64,000 nt of DNA from Thermostichus lividus PCC 6715 (GTDB lineage: Bacteria > Cyanobacteriota > Cyanobacteriia > Thermosynechococcales > Thermosynechococcaceae). The notes below the pieces were generated by a model, which had not been told where the DNA came from, ran no database searches, and worked only from the letters and a program-made list of their open reading frames with translations. The stretch lies in NCBI RefSeq assembly GCF_002754935.1, contig NZ_CP018092.1:2108001-2172000 (forward strand). Reading direction: 5' to 3'. Within the stretch, counting starts at the first letter, position 1, and each line of letters begins with the position of its first letter. Of the stretch, positions 27,501-37,108 are shown one piece after another. The translations under genes were made by a program, and so were the position numbers.

Positions 27501-28622
27501 TTACTGATCCAGGGCATCTCTGAGGCCATCACCAACGAGGTTAAAGCAAAGAACGGTGATGATAATCAGGCTTGCGGGTGACCATACTAGCCACGGCTGT
27601 AACACCAAAATCGAGGCATTGGTTGCCAAGGAGAGCATATTTCCCCAGGAGGGATCCGGCTGCTGAATGCCTAAGCCAATTAAGCTCAGGACAGACTCAG
27701 CCACAATAAAACTGGGGATAGACAGGGTGGCAGCAATAATCACATAGGTGGCGGTCTGCGGGATAATGTGGCGAACAATAATGTAAAGCGATCGCCCGCC
27801 CATGACCTGAGCTGCTTGCACAAAGCCCATTGCTTTTAGCCCTAGTACCTGACCGCGAATCACCCGCGCTAGGCCAGCCCAGCTCACAAAGGAGGTGATA
27901 ATGGTAATCAGTAAAAACCGCTCGGCGCTACTGAGTCCTGGGGGAAGCACGGCGGCCAAGGCCACCAGCAGATAGATCGTGGGTAAGGTCATCAGGACTT
28001 CCACGCCGCGCATCAGGATAGCATCTAACCAGCCACCAAAATACCCAGAGATTGCCCCGACTAAAATGCCGATGGGGAAGGCGATCGCCACCCCCACTAA
28101 ACCAATACTGAGGCTGATGCGCGCCCCAAACAAAAGACGGCTGAACTGATCTCGCCCTTGGTCATCCGTGCCCAGAATATTCCAATAGCCAGCCCCGATC
28201 GTTCCAAACAAGTGGCGATCGCTAGGGAAGCCTGCAAAAATGGTACGCGGCTCAATGGCTGGATTGGTAAGGCTCCAGCGGGTAGGCAACGGCAGGGTCA
28301 GCTCTAAAAAGCGGTAGGGACTGCCCTTGACAAAGAGACGGATGGGGGAGGGGGCTTGTCGATCCACAATGAGGGGACGCTCTCCTGTTTCCAAACTGAC
28401 AGGCCCCAAGCGGGTGGGATAGACGTGGGGACCGAGCCATTCCCCCGCCGGCGATCGCCAGTAAATTCGGGTCGGTGGCAAAAGGGCACCATCCTCTTGG
28501 AAGGCGTAGGGGTTATAGGGAGCAACAAAATCAGCGGCGATCGCTAACAGGTAAAACGCCACTAAAACCCCTAAGCCAAATATCACTAGGGGATTGCGGC
28601 GTAATGTTTGCCATGGAGTCAT
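27501..28622 (-). CDS. Peptide/nickel-type ABC transporter permease (DppC-like)
   Basis: A 373-residue inner-membrane permease of the DppC/OppC group. The first helix (VIFGLGVLVAFYLLAIAADF) is followed by a long periplasmic segment (about residues 40-165), typical of the OppC N-terminal extension, with FGTIGAGYWNILGTDDQGRD before the core. The core has five helices and the EAA loop (AAQVMGGRSLYIIVRHIIPQ). ATG 28622 has GGAGG 5 nt upstream. Partner genes (DppB, ATPases, binding protein) are not adjacent, so it probably works with components encoded elsewhere, as is common in cyanobacteria. Confidence 0.9.
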   Translation of the reverse strand: MTPWQTLRRNPLVIFGLGVLVAFYLLAIAADFVAPYNPYAFQEDGALLPPTRIYWRSPAGEWLGPHVYPTRLGPVSLETGERPLIVDRQAPSPIRLFVKGSPYRFLELTLPLPTRWSLTNPAIEPRTIFAGFPSDRHLFGTIGAGYWNILGTDDQGRDQFSRLLFGARISLSIGLVGVAIAFPIGILVGAISGYFGGWLDAILMRGVEVLMTLPTIYLLVALAAVLPPGLSSAERFLLITIITSFVSWAGLARVIRGQVLGLKAMGFVQAAQVMGGRSLYIIVRHIIPQTATYVIIAATLSIPSFIVAESVLSLIGLGIQQPDPSWGNMLSLATNASILVLQPWLVWSPASLIIITVLCFNLVGDGLRDALDQ

Positions 28623-28700
28623 CCACACCTCCGAAACTCCCCAGACTTCACCTAGGGACTTCCCGCAAGGAATGTTATATATGGAGCCACTGCTTCCAGT

Positions 28701-29513
28701 TTAGCCTAGGTCTGTGGCATGGAATGCACTAGAGCGCAACATATGAAGGGCAGGGGCAATTTGAATCCCTTGGTCTGTTGCATAGGCCACTTCAGGATAG
28801 GGTGGACTGGGCGGCTCAGGGGTGCGCGCGACAAAGTCAGCAATCCGCAGCTGCGTTGCCGCCATCTCTAGGGTCATAATCCACGCCCTGCTATTTCCCT
28901 TTGCCCCCGCATGGGCAACCCCTCGCAGACGACCCCAGATAATAATATCACCCGCAGCAATTACACTCGCCCCCGCATTGACATCGCCAAGCACGATGAC
29001 ACTGGCACCGTGGCAAATTTCCATACCTGAGCGCAGAGTCGTTTTCAGGTAGAGGGGACTGACAGCAGCCTCCTCGTCAGTCGTTGCTGCAATTAGAGGG
29101 GGAACCGGCGGAGCGCCTTGCTGAACGCTGTAACCGAGGGTCGCCGCAGCGATCGCCGTTTGCCGCCGCTCTGTTATCACTTGCACCAGTTGCAAGCGCT
29201 TCTCCCCAAGAGCCTCCGCCAATTGTTGAATCTGGCTTTGATCCATCAGCCGCTGGCCACAGTGACACTCCACCGCTAGCATCCCAGCCCAGAGTGGTTC
29301 TTGGGAATCTAGGCGAATCTGGATCTGCGGCCATAGATCCACCCATTCCAAGTGAGCGGGTAACGTCATTTTCAAGCATTCTTGAGCGTACTCAAGGCCA
29401 ATCTCAGGCAGTTGGGCTGGCTCGAGTCCCGCAAACGTGTCTGGAGTCTCGGTCAGATCCGGCACCACAGGCTCTTGGTGCTCAGGCGTTGGTGTGCTTG
29501 CAATCTCACTCAT
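28701..29513 (-). CDS. minC: Septum site-determining protein MinC
   Basis: MinC inhibits FtsZ assembly away from midcell. The 270-residue protein has a proline-rich N-terminal stretch, a variable MinC N-domain (EWVDLWPQIQIRL, MLAVECHCGQRLMD) and the well-conserved beta-helix C-domain: LRSGMEICHGASVIVLGDVN, AGASVIAAGDIIIWGRLRGV, AHAGAKGN and RIADFVAR, which bind MinD. ATG 29513 starts MSEIASTPTPEHQEP. In many cyanobacteria minD and minE follow minC; here the next gene downstream is an ABC permease, so the min cluster is split or rearranged. Confidence 0.92.
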   Translation of the reverse strand: MSEIASTPTPEHQEPVVPDLTETPDTFAGLEPAQLPEIGLEYAQECLKMTLPAHLEWVDLWPQIQIRLDSQEPLWAGMLAVECHCGQRLMDQSQIQQLAEALGEKRLQLVQVITERRQTAIAAATLGYSVQQGAPPVPPLIAATTDEEAAVSPLYLKTTLRSGMEICHGASVIVLGDVNAGASVIAAGDIIIWGRLRGVAHAGAKGNSRAWIMTLEMAATQLRIADFVARTPEPPSPPYPEVAYATDQGIQIAPALHMLRSSAFHATDLG

Positions 29514-29555
29514 GAGATTCGCCGTCCGGTTCCGTCTTAGCAAGAGGCGTCGATA

Positions 29556-30338
29556 TCAAGGATTGCCCACCCGCAACCGTTGCGTAATGAGTACCATGCC
29601 AGTGTCACGGATTAGAGCCACGGAAATCCAGCGATTGCCCGGCTGCTGAGGGGCGCGGCCAACTTTGAAAATTCCCCCCGCCGCCAGTAACTCAAGCTTG
29701 ACTGGCCCAGGATTTGTGTAGGTTTGGGCATTAATGGGCTGATCGCTGGCAGCCCCCAGCAAAATGGCATTGCCGATAGGTTCCTGCACAATGGCATCGA
29801 GGGTAAAGTCTTCTCCGGGACGTACCTGCTGCGGTAGTGAAAACTGCACTGTGGGCGGCGTACTGCCAATGCTAATGGTGGTCTTTTCGCTGGTAATGTC
29901 TTGACGCAGGATTTTGCCATTTCGGATGGTCTGGGTGGCTTGGAGGGTGCCACGAATCGTTTGGGGGCGATCGCCAGAGCCGCCCTTGCCGTCAATAGTG
30001 GTGGTCACCTCCACAACCCAATCCTCTCCTTGCTGCTGCCAGCGATCCACACGGGTACTGTAGCGGATTTCAGCGTAGGGCTGCCAAAACAAAGGCAACT
30101 GCTGCCGCAAAATTTGAGCTGTTAGACCGTCTGGCGTACTGAAGCTCGGGTCATAAAAGGCCATCACCGCGTCAATATTTTTTTGACTGGCGGCACTATC
30201 TAGACCTGTCACCACCGCTTGCACACTCTCGGGAACAGCAGTAGTCGCCTGAGCAGTGGGTGCTGCCCAACTCTGGCTGTGCCCGGCACCGAGTAATACG
30301 GTCAACCCAATGAGTGGAACGAGTAAACCCCTGCGCAT
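29556..30338 (-). CDS. Secreted NTF2/SnoaL-like conserved cyanobacterial protein
   Basis: A 260-residue protein with a signal peptide (MRRGLLVPLIGLTVLLGAGH, cleavage near SWAAPTA). Residues 45-150 look like an NTF2/SnoaL-type cone fold used to bind or process small ligands (SAASQKNIDAVMAFYDPSF, EIRYSTRVDRWQQQ, RGTLQATQTIRNGKI). The second half is a beta-rich domain (VQFSLPQQVRPGEDFTLDAI) ending KVGRAPQQPGNRWISVAL. Periplasmic location is inferred; no function is established. It lies 42 bp upstream of minC in the same direction and could be co-transcribed. Confidence 0.72.
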   Translation of the reverse strand: MRRGLLVPLIGLTVLLGAGHSQSWAAPTAQATTAVPESVQAVVTGLDSAASQKNIDAVMAFYDPSFSTPDGLTAQILRQQLPLFWQPYAEIRYSTRVDRWQQQGEDWVVEVTTTIDGKGGSGDRPQTIRGTLQATQTIRNGKILRQDITSEKTTISIGSTPPTVQFSLPQQVRPGEDFTLDAIVQEPIGNAILLGAASDQPINAQTYTNPGPVKLELLAAGGIFKVGRAPQQPGNRWISVALIRDTGMVLITQRLRVGNP

Positions 30339-30408
30339 CCTTTACCGCCTTTATCAGTCATTTGCTCTACCCTACACAGAACTATCGTTGTTTGGCTCTA
30401 GCGTGGCG

Positions 30409-31260
30409 CTATTTATCGTCATCAAAATTAGCTGAGTTATCCTGCTCATCCACCGGGGGGCGATCGATGGGCTGGTAAGGCACGTACTCGCTACCGTCAT
30501 TGGTTACGTCGGGACGCGGACGGGGAGGACGCCGCCGCCGTGGGCGATCGGTCGTTTCTGGGGAAGGGGTCGTGGGGGGGCGCTGACTTGGCGGACGAGA
30601 TGGTGGACGGTAGGGTTCATCCACAATATCATCCACAGGGGAGATAGGGGGTGCAGGGCGGGGGCGACGGGAGGGGGGACGGCGCACCGATCGCTCTGGC
30701 GGTGAGGCAGGACGGGAGCTAGAACTACTGCGGCGCGAGGGCAACCGACCCACGGGTGGGCTATCGTCAAACTCGTCGTCCTCGTCGTAGCGAGAGCGAG
30801 CAGCGTCCCGGCTACCACGAATACGCCGAACAGGGGGATAGTCGTCTTCCTCCTCGTCATCGTAGGGTTCAAGCTCTTCTAATTCTGCCCGATAGCTGTA
30901 GCTACGACTCACTGGCCGTTCTTCATCCACGATGGGGGTGTTGCGCCGTGCCTGTTCCGTGGCAGCGCGCCGCAGGCGAATACTTTCGTAGGCAAAGAAC
31001 GCAGCGGTTCCCGTGAGTAAAAATTGACCAAACAACAGAATGGGATCGAGCCGCCACCCCTGAAAAAAGAGAATGCCGCCACACAGCAACGCCACCGCAG
31101 CAAAGAAGATATCGTGATCCCGGGCTAACTCTGGCTGAATTGAGCGCAGGAAGTATAGGAGTGCCCCTGCAACTGCCAAACCGATGCCCAGAATGCCAGC
31201 AGGGCCGAGTCCAACATTAACAATTTGGCCAAGGAGCGGGGAAAAGAAAACGTGTGTCAT
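30409..31260 (-). CDS. ycf66: Ycf66 family protein
   Basis: A 283-residue protein with the Ycf66 N-terminal domain: three to four hydrophobic helices (VNVGLGPAGILGIGLAVAGA, LYFLRSIQPELARDHDIFF, WRLDPILLFGQFLLTGTAAF, FFAYESIRLRR). The rest, from about residue 110, is a low-complexity tail of Arg, Pro, Ser and Asp with acidic patches (EPYDDEEEDDYP). Ycf66 is found in cyanobacteria and some plastids; its role is unknown, possibly in photosynthetic membranes. ATG 31260 is preferred; ATG 31302 would add 14 residues. psbX lies just upstream on the same strand, so a psbX-ycf66 transcript is likely. Confidence 0.87.
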   Translation of the reverse strand: MTHVFFSPLLGQIVNVGLGPAGILGIGLAVAGALLYFLRSIQPELARDHDIFFAAVALLCGGILFFQGWRLDPILLFGQFLLTGTAAFFAYESIRLRRAATEQARRNTPIVDEERPVSRSYSYRAELEELEPYDDEEEDDYPPVRRIRGSRDAARSRYDEDDEFDDSPPVGRLPSRRSSSSSRPASPPERSVRRPPSRRPRPAPPISPVDDIVDEPYRPPSRPPSQRPPTTPSPETTDRPRRRRPPRPRPDVTNDGSEYVPYQPIDRPPVDEQDNSANFDDDK

Positions 31261-31385
31261 TCCAGCCGGAGGGCGAAGGGGCAAGGTAGGGCACAGAGCC
31301 ATAGCCTAATGATTAGACTATGACCCTTATTTTAACGAATAGCGCTAGGTATCTTGTGCGCGGCGCAGACGGCGCAATGTCTCGC

Positions 31386-31508
31386 CTAGGAGCGCTGGAC
31401 TTTATCCACTTGGCTAAAAATCAATAGTGCACCAAAGGCAGCCCCCAGCACAATTGCCCCCGCCAACAGGCCAATGAAGAATCCTTTCAGCGAAGGGGTA
31501 ATGGTCAA
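31386..31508 (-). CDS. psbX: Photosystem II reaction centre protein X
   Basis: A 40-residue single-helix membrane protein: the core TITPSLKGFFIGLLAGAIVL, then GAAFGALLIFSQVDKVQRS before TAG at 31388-31386. It matches thermophilic-cyanobacterial PsbX closely at both ends. PsbX is a peripheral low-mass subunit near cytochrome b559 in PSII. The start corresponding to the known protein is a TTG at 31508 (the third of three consecutive TTG codons); ATG 31541 or 31538 in the same frame would add 10-11 residues and cannot be excluded. No strong Shine-Dalgarno is seen for any of these starts. Confidence 0.88.
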   Translation of the reverse strand: MTITPSLKGFFIGLLAGAIVLGAAFGALLIFSQVDKVQRS

Positions 31509-31613
31509 CAACAATGAGTAAGCAGACAGCGAGTGCATCATGGCGTCCGATCCAATCCCTACGTCAAAGCAACATTAGGATTTTAACAAAATGTGGTTGG
31601 GATTCCTAAGGGG

Positions 31614-32621
31614 CTATACCCAATTGCGCCACGCCCGCAGCCGCACCATGATCTTGCTCCACCATCCCCGACTGCGCAGCCGCTCCCACAAGGAGATCAC
31701 CGGCATCCCTTGGGCGTGGTTACGTGGCACCAGGCCAATGTTTGCGCCAGTGGGTCGTAGCGATCGCCCCATGACCATTGCCGCTTCCCGTGCCTGCTCC
31801 TGGGGGTTCACAAAGGAAAGAGTCGGTGCCGGTAGAACCCGAGCCAAGGCACAGAACCGATCGTTGGGATAGTTTTTGACGGCGCCTTCCACCACTAGCG
31901 TGGCTGACTCACCGCCATCCACCGCCGTGGCATCGGTGACCCCCTGCTGGAGTAAAAACTCCTGTAGTTGGAGGAACGAAAGCCCCACTGAGCCGCCATT
32001 TCCTCGACCATCACTGACAACAAAGACATATTCATTGCTGCGTCGTCCCAAAATGGCCTTGGGAGAGGTGCGATCGCTAGCATTTACCGGCAGTTTATTG
32101 CCCTGCTCTAAGAGCTGCTGGGAACCACTGACAACATTAAAGGGATTGCGGGGCAACTTCCCCCGATAGAATTCCATTCCCCCTGCGGCAGGAAAGTGAA
32201 CAAGGGCTGGATAGCCGCCCTCGTAGGGACGTACCACCTTGCCATTGACCACATAGGCCCCCAAGACCCCTGCTGGAATACTCCCCCGTCCTGTCAAGCA
32301 GGTTTCGCGCAGAGCGCTATAGCCAATACCGTTAGGGGTTACCTGCCCCATTACCCACGCTTGATAGTCCCGCCATGAGCTGAGGGAACGAGTCTCCAGC
32401 CACCGAAAAAAGTTCGTGTTCATCGCCACTACTGCGCCAGTGCGCCGGGCAAAGGCAGCAGTGGTTTCGAGGGAGGTATCTTGGCGACCTGGGGTGGCTT
32501 CGGTCATGACCACCGCGTACTCAGCCATGGGGGCAGCCACCATATACACCTGTGTTTGATCCACCATGTGGGTGGAGTAGTGCACTGTTGCCAACACAGA
32601 CACAAACGGGAGGCTGAGCAT
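31614..32621 (-). CDS. Phosphodiester glycosidase family protein (NAGPA-like domain)
   Basis: A 335-residue protein whose core is the phosphodiester glycosidase (DUF2233/NAGPA) domain: GAVVAMNTNFF near residue 65, YVVNGKVVRPYEGGYPALV, SPKAILGRRSNEYVFVVSDG and the catalytic-region TDATAVDGGESATLVVEG at about 235-250. An N-terminal hydrophobic segment (MLSLPFVSVLATVHYSTHM) suggests export. Relatives remove GlcNAc or other groups from phosphodiesters or act on cell-wall glycans; the cyanobacterial substrate is not known. A basic C-terminal tail (RSRGWWSKIMVRLRAWRNW) is notable. Confidence 0.87.
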   Translation of the reverse strand: MLSLPFVSVLATVHYSTHMVDQTQVYMVAAPMAEYAVVMTEATPGRQDTSLETTAAFARRTGAVVAMNTNFFRWLETRSLSSWRDYQAWVMGQVTPNGIGYSALRETCLTGRGSIPAGVLGAYVVNGKVVRPYEGGYPALVHFPAAGGMEFYRGKLPRNPFNVVSGSQQLLEQGNKLPVNASDRTSPKAILGRRSNEYVFVVSDGRGNGGSVGLSFLQLQEFLLQQGVTDATAVDGGESATLVVEGAVKNYPNDRFCALARVLPAPTLSFVNPQEQAREAAMVMGRSLRPTGANIGLVPRNHAQGMPVISLWERLRSRGWWSKIMVRLRAWRNWV

Positions 32622-32721
32622 GGTGGTCTCCAGTGACAGGGCTACCCTAGCTGACGTAGGTTAGACGCTCTTGGTTCTACTCTACGCTCTTAGCAAATAC
32701 AACAGCAAAGGGCGGATCCGC

Positions 32722-33468
32722 CTAGGGGGTATCCCCTTGGGGATATTGCTGCCACAATTGGGTGCTTTCTCGCAAGCTGTGGTAGTCACCATTCCCCAGA
32801 ATCAGGTGATCCAGCACCGGAATCCCCATGAGTTGGCCTGCTTGCAACATCTGCTTCGTTAGCTCAAGATCTGCCTGACTTGCCTCTAGATTCCCAGAGG
32901 GATGGTTGTGCGCCATAATCAGCCGACTCGCATTACGGCGAACGGCCTCCCGAAAAATTTCGCGGGGATGGGCAAGGGTCTCGGTTGCCGTCCCGACACT
33001 GATCACATGACTGCCGAGCAGACGATGCCGCACGTCTAGCAAGAGCACAGCAAAGCGCTCCGTGGCCTGCCACATTAAGTCAGCACTAAGGACGGCAGCA
33101 GCCAGCGCCGGATCGTTAATCAGGGTTTGCTCACTAGGCCGCGATTGAAAGACGCGTTTTCCTAGCTCAACGGCGGCCAAAATGGTCGTTGCTTTGGCCG
33201 GGCCCACTCCAGGGATTGCCATGAGCTCTTCGGGGGTGATGTCCCGCAGCCCACTGACGGCATCGGTTCCTTCACTACTATTCTGCGCTAGGTGCTTGAG
33301 AATAAACTGCCCCAAGCCGATAGCAGAGAGTTTACCCGGACCTTGACCGGTGCCCAATAGAATGGCCAGCAATTCAGCGGAACTCAGGTGGCGAGAGCCA
33401 TGACTCAAGAGTTTCTCGCGGGGGCGATCGCCCGTGGGTAGATCGGTAACACGCAATGAGTAGGACAT
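32722..33468 (-). CDS. radC: RadC family JAB-domain protein
   Basis: A 248-residue protein with an N-terminal helix-hairpin-helix region ([36 protein letters not shown]) and a C-terminal JAB/MPN metalloprotease-like domain whose metal motif [14 protein letters not shown] is complete, with the upstream Glu in [13 protein letters not shown]. Despite its name, a role in DNA repair is not well supported; it may act on genome-maintenance complexes or mobile elements. ATG 33468 gives [19 protein letters not shown]; a TTG two codons earlier is also in frame. Confidence 0.92.
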   Translation of the reverse strand: MSYSLRVTDLPTGDRPREKLLSHGSRHLSSAELLAILLGTGQGPGKLSAIGLGQFILKHLAQNSSEGTDAVSGLRDITPEELMAIPGVGPAKATTILAAVELGKRVFQSRPSEQTLINDPALAAAVLSADLMWQATERFAVLLLDVRHRLLGSHVISVGTATETLAHPREIFREAVRRNASRLIMAHNHPSGNLEASQADLELTKQMLQAGQLMGIPVLDHLILGNGDYHSLRESTQLWQQYPQGDTP

Positions 33469-33803
33469 CGCCAAGCGGGGTCAGCAACGGCAGTAAGAAT
33501 TACTTCCCACAGCATACCAAGGGATGCCATGGGTGTGTCGCCTAATTGACTGGCACAAATAGATCAATAATTAGTTGACTTTTATTTGCATTTGATCAAC
33601 ACTAGGGACAGCAAAGAACAGAATTACTCTGTTTATCCTCAATGAACTTGCTGCGAATCATCTCCTTGCTTTCATTGGTCAAGGGGCAGTCTCTTGCTGC
33701 TGCCAACCTAGGGAGGCAGATACTGCCTGTTTGGCCAAAATCCCCTTAAAAAGTGTCTTTGAGGTTGCTAGATCCAACAAAATCATCAGTTGAGGAGTGA
33801 GTT
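33469..33803. other. Divergent intergenic region, promoter area of the porin gene
   Basis: 335 bp between radC and the porin gene. Two TTGACT motifs (33546-33551 and near 33575) lie in an AT-rich stretch, but neither has a convincing -10 at the right distance. A GAGGAG Shine-Dalgarno lies just before the porin ATG. I see no gene, hairpin or element here. Confidence 0.5.
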
Positions 33804-35621
33804 ATGGCACGACCGTTATGGGCTTGTCTAGGGCTGGCAGTGGTTCCAGTCAGTTGGACATTGCCCGCACTAGCTGCTAATAAATTGCAACACACTTTAG
33901 AAAGTGTGTCACCAAATTCAGCAGAATATTTTGAGACTAATAATCAACAGGTTCCTGAGCCTGTGACAGTGATTGCCCAAAATCGGCGCCCGGCGGCTCC
34001 CGTGCCCTCGGTGGCAGAGCTAGACTCTGGTGCAGTCCTTCCCACTCCATCGCAGCCTCAAGATCAGAGCCTTGGCATTCGCCGCAACTTACCCCAGGTG
34101 ACCTCGGTCAACCAGTTGTCGGATGTGCGCCCGACCGACTGGGCCTATCAAGCCTTAGCCTCCTTGGTCGAAAAATACGGTTGCATTGCGGGCTATCCGG
34201 ATGGCACCTTCCGTGGGAACCGCGCCGCCACCCGTTATGAACTAGCGGCTGCCTTAAACGCTTGCTTGGATGTAATCAGCGATCGCTTTGCGACGAAGGA
34301 AGACCTCGCCACCCTGCAAAAACTGATGCAGGAATTTGCCAACGAACTGGCGCTAGTGAAGGGTCGGGTCACCAACCTAGAAGGCCGGGTTGCCAACCTA
34401 GAGGCCACCCAGTTTGCCACGATGACGGTGCTGCGTAGTTCTGTGCTGGTCAGCGTGTCCGATGTTCTATCGGGGACTTTTGCCGTTCCTGCACCTCTGA
34501 GTGGCCCCAGCATCAATGACAATCCCGTTGTTACCTACCGCGCTCGTTTTAACTTTGATACGAGTTTTTCAGGGAAAGACGTGTTGCGGGTGCGACTTCA
34601 GGCAGCTAATATGCCAGCCTATCAGGCGGTTACTGGCACAAACATGGCGCGTCTAGCCTACGACACCAATACCGCAGGTGCCTTTCGCGTTGATGATCTC
34701 TATTACCGCACCCCCCTTGGCGATCGCCTCTTTCTGGCCTTTGATGCCAATGCGGGTAACTTTGATAAGAACGTGTTTGTCTTTAACCCGCTACTGCAAT
34801 CCGATGAAACCGGTTCTCTGACGCGCTTTGGTCGTTTTAATCCCATTTATCGCATTGCGGGTGGTGGTGCGGGTCTGTCCCTGCGCTACAAAATTCTTGA
34901 AAATAAAGAGCGAGGAACGGGGATAGACTTTAACCTTAGCTACCAAGCCCCACGGGCTAATCTACCGTTTGATCGGTCGGTTAATCCTCCAGGCCCCAAT
35001 AATGCCCTAGGTAATGACAATGGCTTCTTCAATGGTGCCTACGGTGCCCTAGCTCAGTTAGACCTGCGGCCAGCAAAAAATATGGCCTTTGGTTTCACCT
35101 ATGTCCGATCCTTTGGCACAAACGTTGCTGGAGGCACGGGGAGCAGTGGCTTTGCTGGGTCTGCGGCCAACCCCACGGGGGTCAATGACCGCAATACTGC
35201 CGCCGATAGCTTTGGCTTTCAGTTCACCTATCGCCCCATCCAGAAATTTAATGTGGCTGGTTGGGTCGGGTACTCAGATGTGCGTATTGTGCAAAATCAG
35301 GCTGATTTTGTTGCAGGTGCCAGAAATGCGGAGGTGCTGAACTGGGCGGTTAGTGCTGCTGTGCCTGATCTGCTGAGCAAAGGGGATGTCTTGGGGATTA
35401 TCTTTGGTCAGCCGCCGCAAACGATCAATGTCAGAAATACGTTTGGTGGGTTTGCCCCCTCGACGGCATTTAATTCCTACCACATTGAAGGGTTATACCG
35501 CTATCGGGTCTCGCCAAACATTGCTATTACCCCAGGGATCATTGCGTTGGTGAACCCCAACAGCAACAGCAACAATTCCCCCATCATCTTAGGGGTGGTG
35601 CGCACCACCTTTACCTTCTAA
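33804..35621 (+). CDS. Iron-uptake/SLH-domain porin (OprB-type outer membrane protein)
   Basis: A 605-residue outer membrane protein of the cyanobacterial SLH-porin family (SomA/iron-uptake porins). Order: signal peptide (ending near PALAANK), linker with Pro-rich segment, SLH domain at about 105-165 (LSDVRPTDWAYQALASLVEK, GCIAGYPDGTFRGNRAATRY) which anchors to peptidoglycan-linked pyruvylated polymer, a coiled-coil stretch (LALVKGRVTNLEGRVANLEA), then an OprB-like beta-barrel to the C-terminal Phe (VRTTFTF), the signal for BAM insertion. Members are the main small-solute and iron channels of cyanobacterial outer membranes. A Rho-independent terminator follows at 35643. Confidence 0.93.
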   Translation: MARPLWACLGLAVVPVSWTLPALAANKLQHTLESVSPNSAEYFETNNQQVPEPVTVIAQNRRPAAPVPSVAELDSGAVLPTPSQPQDQSLGIRRNLPQVTSVNQLSDVRPTDWAYQALASLVEKYGCIAGYPDGTFRGNRAATRYELAAALNACLDVISDRFATKEDLATLQKLMQEFANELALVKGRVTNLEGRVANLEATQFATMTVLRSSVLVSVSDVLSGTFAVPAPLSGPSINDNPVVTYRARFNFDTSFSGKDVLRVRLQAANMPAYQAVTGTNMARLAYDTNTAGAFRVDDLYYRTPLGDRLFLAFDANAGNFDKNVFVFNPLLQSDETGSLTRFGRFNPIYRIAGGGAGLSLRYKILENKERGTGIDFNLSYQAPRANLPFDRSVNPPGPNNALGNDNGFFNGAYGALAQLDLRPAKNMAFGFTYVRSFGTNVAGGTGSSGFAGSAANPTGVNDRNTAADSFGFQFTYRPIQKFNVAGWVGYSDVRIVQNQADFVAGARNAEVLNWAVSAAVPDLLSKGDVLGIIFGQPPQTINVRNTFGGFAPSTAFNSYHIEGLYRYRVSPNIAITPGIIALVNPNSNSNNSPIILGVVRTTFTF

Positions 35622-35642
35622 GGGTTCTCTAGCGAGAGTATC

Positions 35643-35674
35643 AGGAGCCTGTCCGCAAGGAGGCTCCTTTTTTC
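35643..35674 (+). terminator. Rho-independent terminator of the porin gene
   Basis: A 7-bp GC-rich stem (AGGAGCC/GGCTCCT, 12-base loop) is followed by a run of T. It starts 22 nt after the porin stop and lies between this gene and convergent proA. Confidence 0.88.
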
Positions 35675-35690
35675 ATAGTTATTTTTATAG

Positions 35691-36986
35691 TTAAAGGTCG
35701 CGGTGCTGAAAGGGTTTTGCGCCGTCACCGCTATAACTGGCAACGATATGGCCATCCCCCACCAGTTGATATTTATAGGTCACCAGACCCTCTAGACCCA
35801 CAGGCCCACGGGGCGGCAGTTTATGGGTGCTAATCCCCACTTCAGCACCAAAGCCATAGCGAAATCCATCCGCAAAGCGGGTGGAGCAGTTATGAAACAC
35901 ATTAGCGGCATCCACATCCTGTAAAAAACGCTCGGCAGTGGCAGGGTTCTCGGTGACAATGGCTTCGGTGTGGCCAGAGCCATAGGTGGCAATGTGCTCG
36001 AGGGCGGCCTCTAGGTTAGCCACTACTTTAATGGCAAGGATGAGGTCGCAGTATTCCGTTGTCCAATCAGCTTCGCTGGCCAAGGTCATTGGCACAAGGT
36101 GGCAGGCAAGGGCATCGCCGCGCAATTCAACCCCCGCTTGGCTCAGGGCGGCGGCAACCTTGGGTAAAAATTCATCGGCAATACCACGATGCACCAGTAG
36201 GGTTTCAATGGCATTGCAGGCGGCGGGGTACTGGGTTTTGGCATCTACGGTGATGGCGATCGCCTTGTCGAGATCAGCGGCCACATCCACGTAAAGATGG
36301 CAGAGGCCATCGGCATGACCCAGGACGGGAATACGGGTATTGTTTTGAATGTAGCGGACAAACTCGTTCGACCCCCGCGGAATGATCAGATCGACCCACT
36401 CCTCCAACTGCAATAGCTCTGTGATCTCGGCGCGGCGCATTAACAGGGCGATCGCCCCGGCGGGTACCGCAGAGGTTGCCAATCCCTGCTGAATCGCCTG
36501 CATAATGGCTTGGCAGGAGCGGCTCGCCTCCTGACCCCCCTTGAGAATAGCGCCATTGCCCGATTTAATAGCCAGTGCGGCAATTTGCATCACCGCATCT
36601 GGGCGGGCTTCAAAGATTACCCCCAGCACACCGAGGGGGCAGGTAACCCGACTGAGAATGAGGCCATCATCTAACTGGCGATGCAGTTGCCGTTGCCCTA
36701 GGGGATCCGGCAGTGCCGCCACTTGGCGCACCCCGGCGATCGCGGCTGCCAATTTACTAGGACTGAGTTCTAAGCGCGCGTAAAGGGAGGGAGTTAGACC
36801 ATTTGCTCGCGCCTGTTCGCAGTCAGTGCGGTTTGCCGCTAAAATCTCAGGGGTTGCGGCCTCCAGCGCCACCGCGACAGCTTCTAGCGCCTGATTCCGA
36901 GCCGCAGCATCAAGGCTTGCCAATAGGCGAGCGCATTCGTGAACCGCTTTCACCCGCTGGACAAGGGAAGATTCCGTAACTGGCAT
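35691..36986 (-). CDS. proA: Gamma-glutamyl phosphate reductase
   Basis: ProA reduces gamma-glutamyl phosphate with NADPH to glutamate semialdehyde in proline synthesis. The 431-residue aldehyde-dehydrogenase-fold protein shows [29 protein letters not shown], the nucleophile Cys in [14 protein letters not shown], and the C-terminal [20 protein letters not shown] and [14 protein letters not shown] 36986 gives [15 protein letters not shown]; an ATG at 37001 is also in frame. proB is not adjacent. It is divergent from glgA, sharing a 122-bp promoter region. Confidence 0.96.
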   Translation of the reverse strand: MPVTESSLVQRVKAVHECARLLASLDAAARNQALEAVAVALEAATPEILAANRTDCEQARANGLTPSLYARLELSPSKLAAAIAGVRQVAALPDPLGQRQLHRQLDDGLILSRVTCPLGVLGVIFEARPDAVMQIAALAIKSGNGAILKGGQEASRSCQAIMQAIQQGLATSAVPAGAIALLMRRAEITELLQLEEWVDLIIPRGSNEFVRYIQNNTRIPVLGHADGLCHLYVDVAADLDKAIAITVDAKTQYPAACNAIETLLVHRGIADEFLPKVAAALSQAGVELRGDALACHLVPMTLASEADWTTEYCDLILAIKVVANLEAALEHIATYGSGHTEAIVTENPATAERFLQDVDAANVFHNCSTRFADGFRYGFGAEVGISTHKLPPRGPVGLEGLVTYKYQLVGDGHIVASYSGDGAKPFQHRDL

Positions 36987-37108
36987 AGATGAAAAGAGCA
37001 TGAGAACCGTCTAGAGGGATCCTACGCTAAATTGCCCCGTAGGTATGGTAGGGTAACGGCAATTACATTGCGCTAGGGTGAACCCCACGCTAGAAGTTCA
37101 GGAGGATC

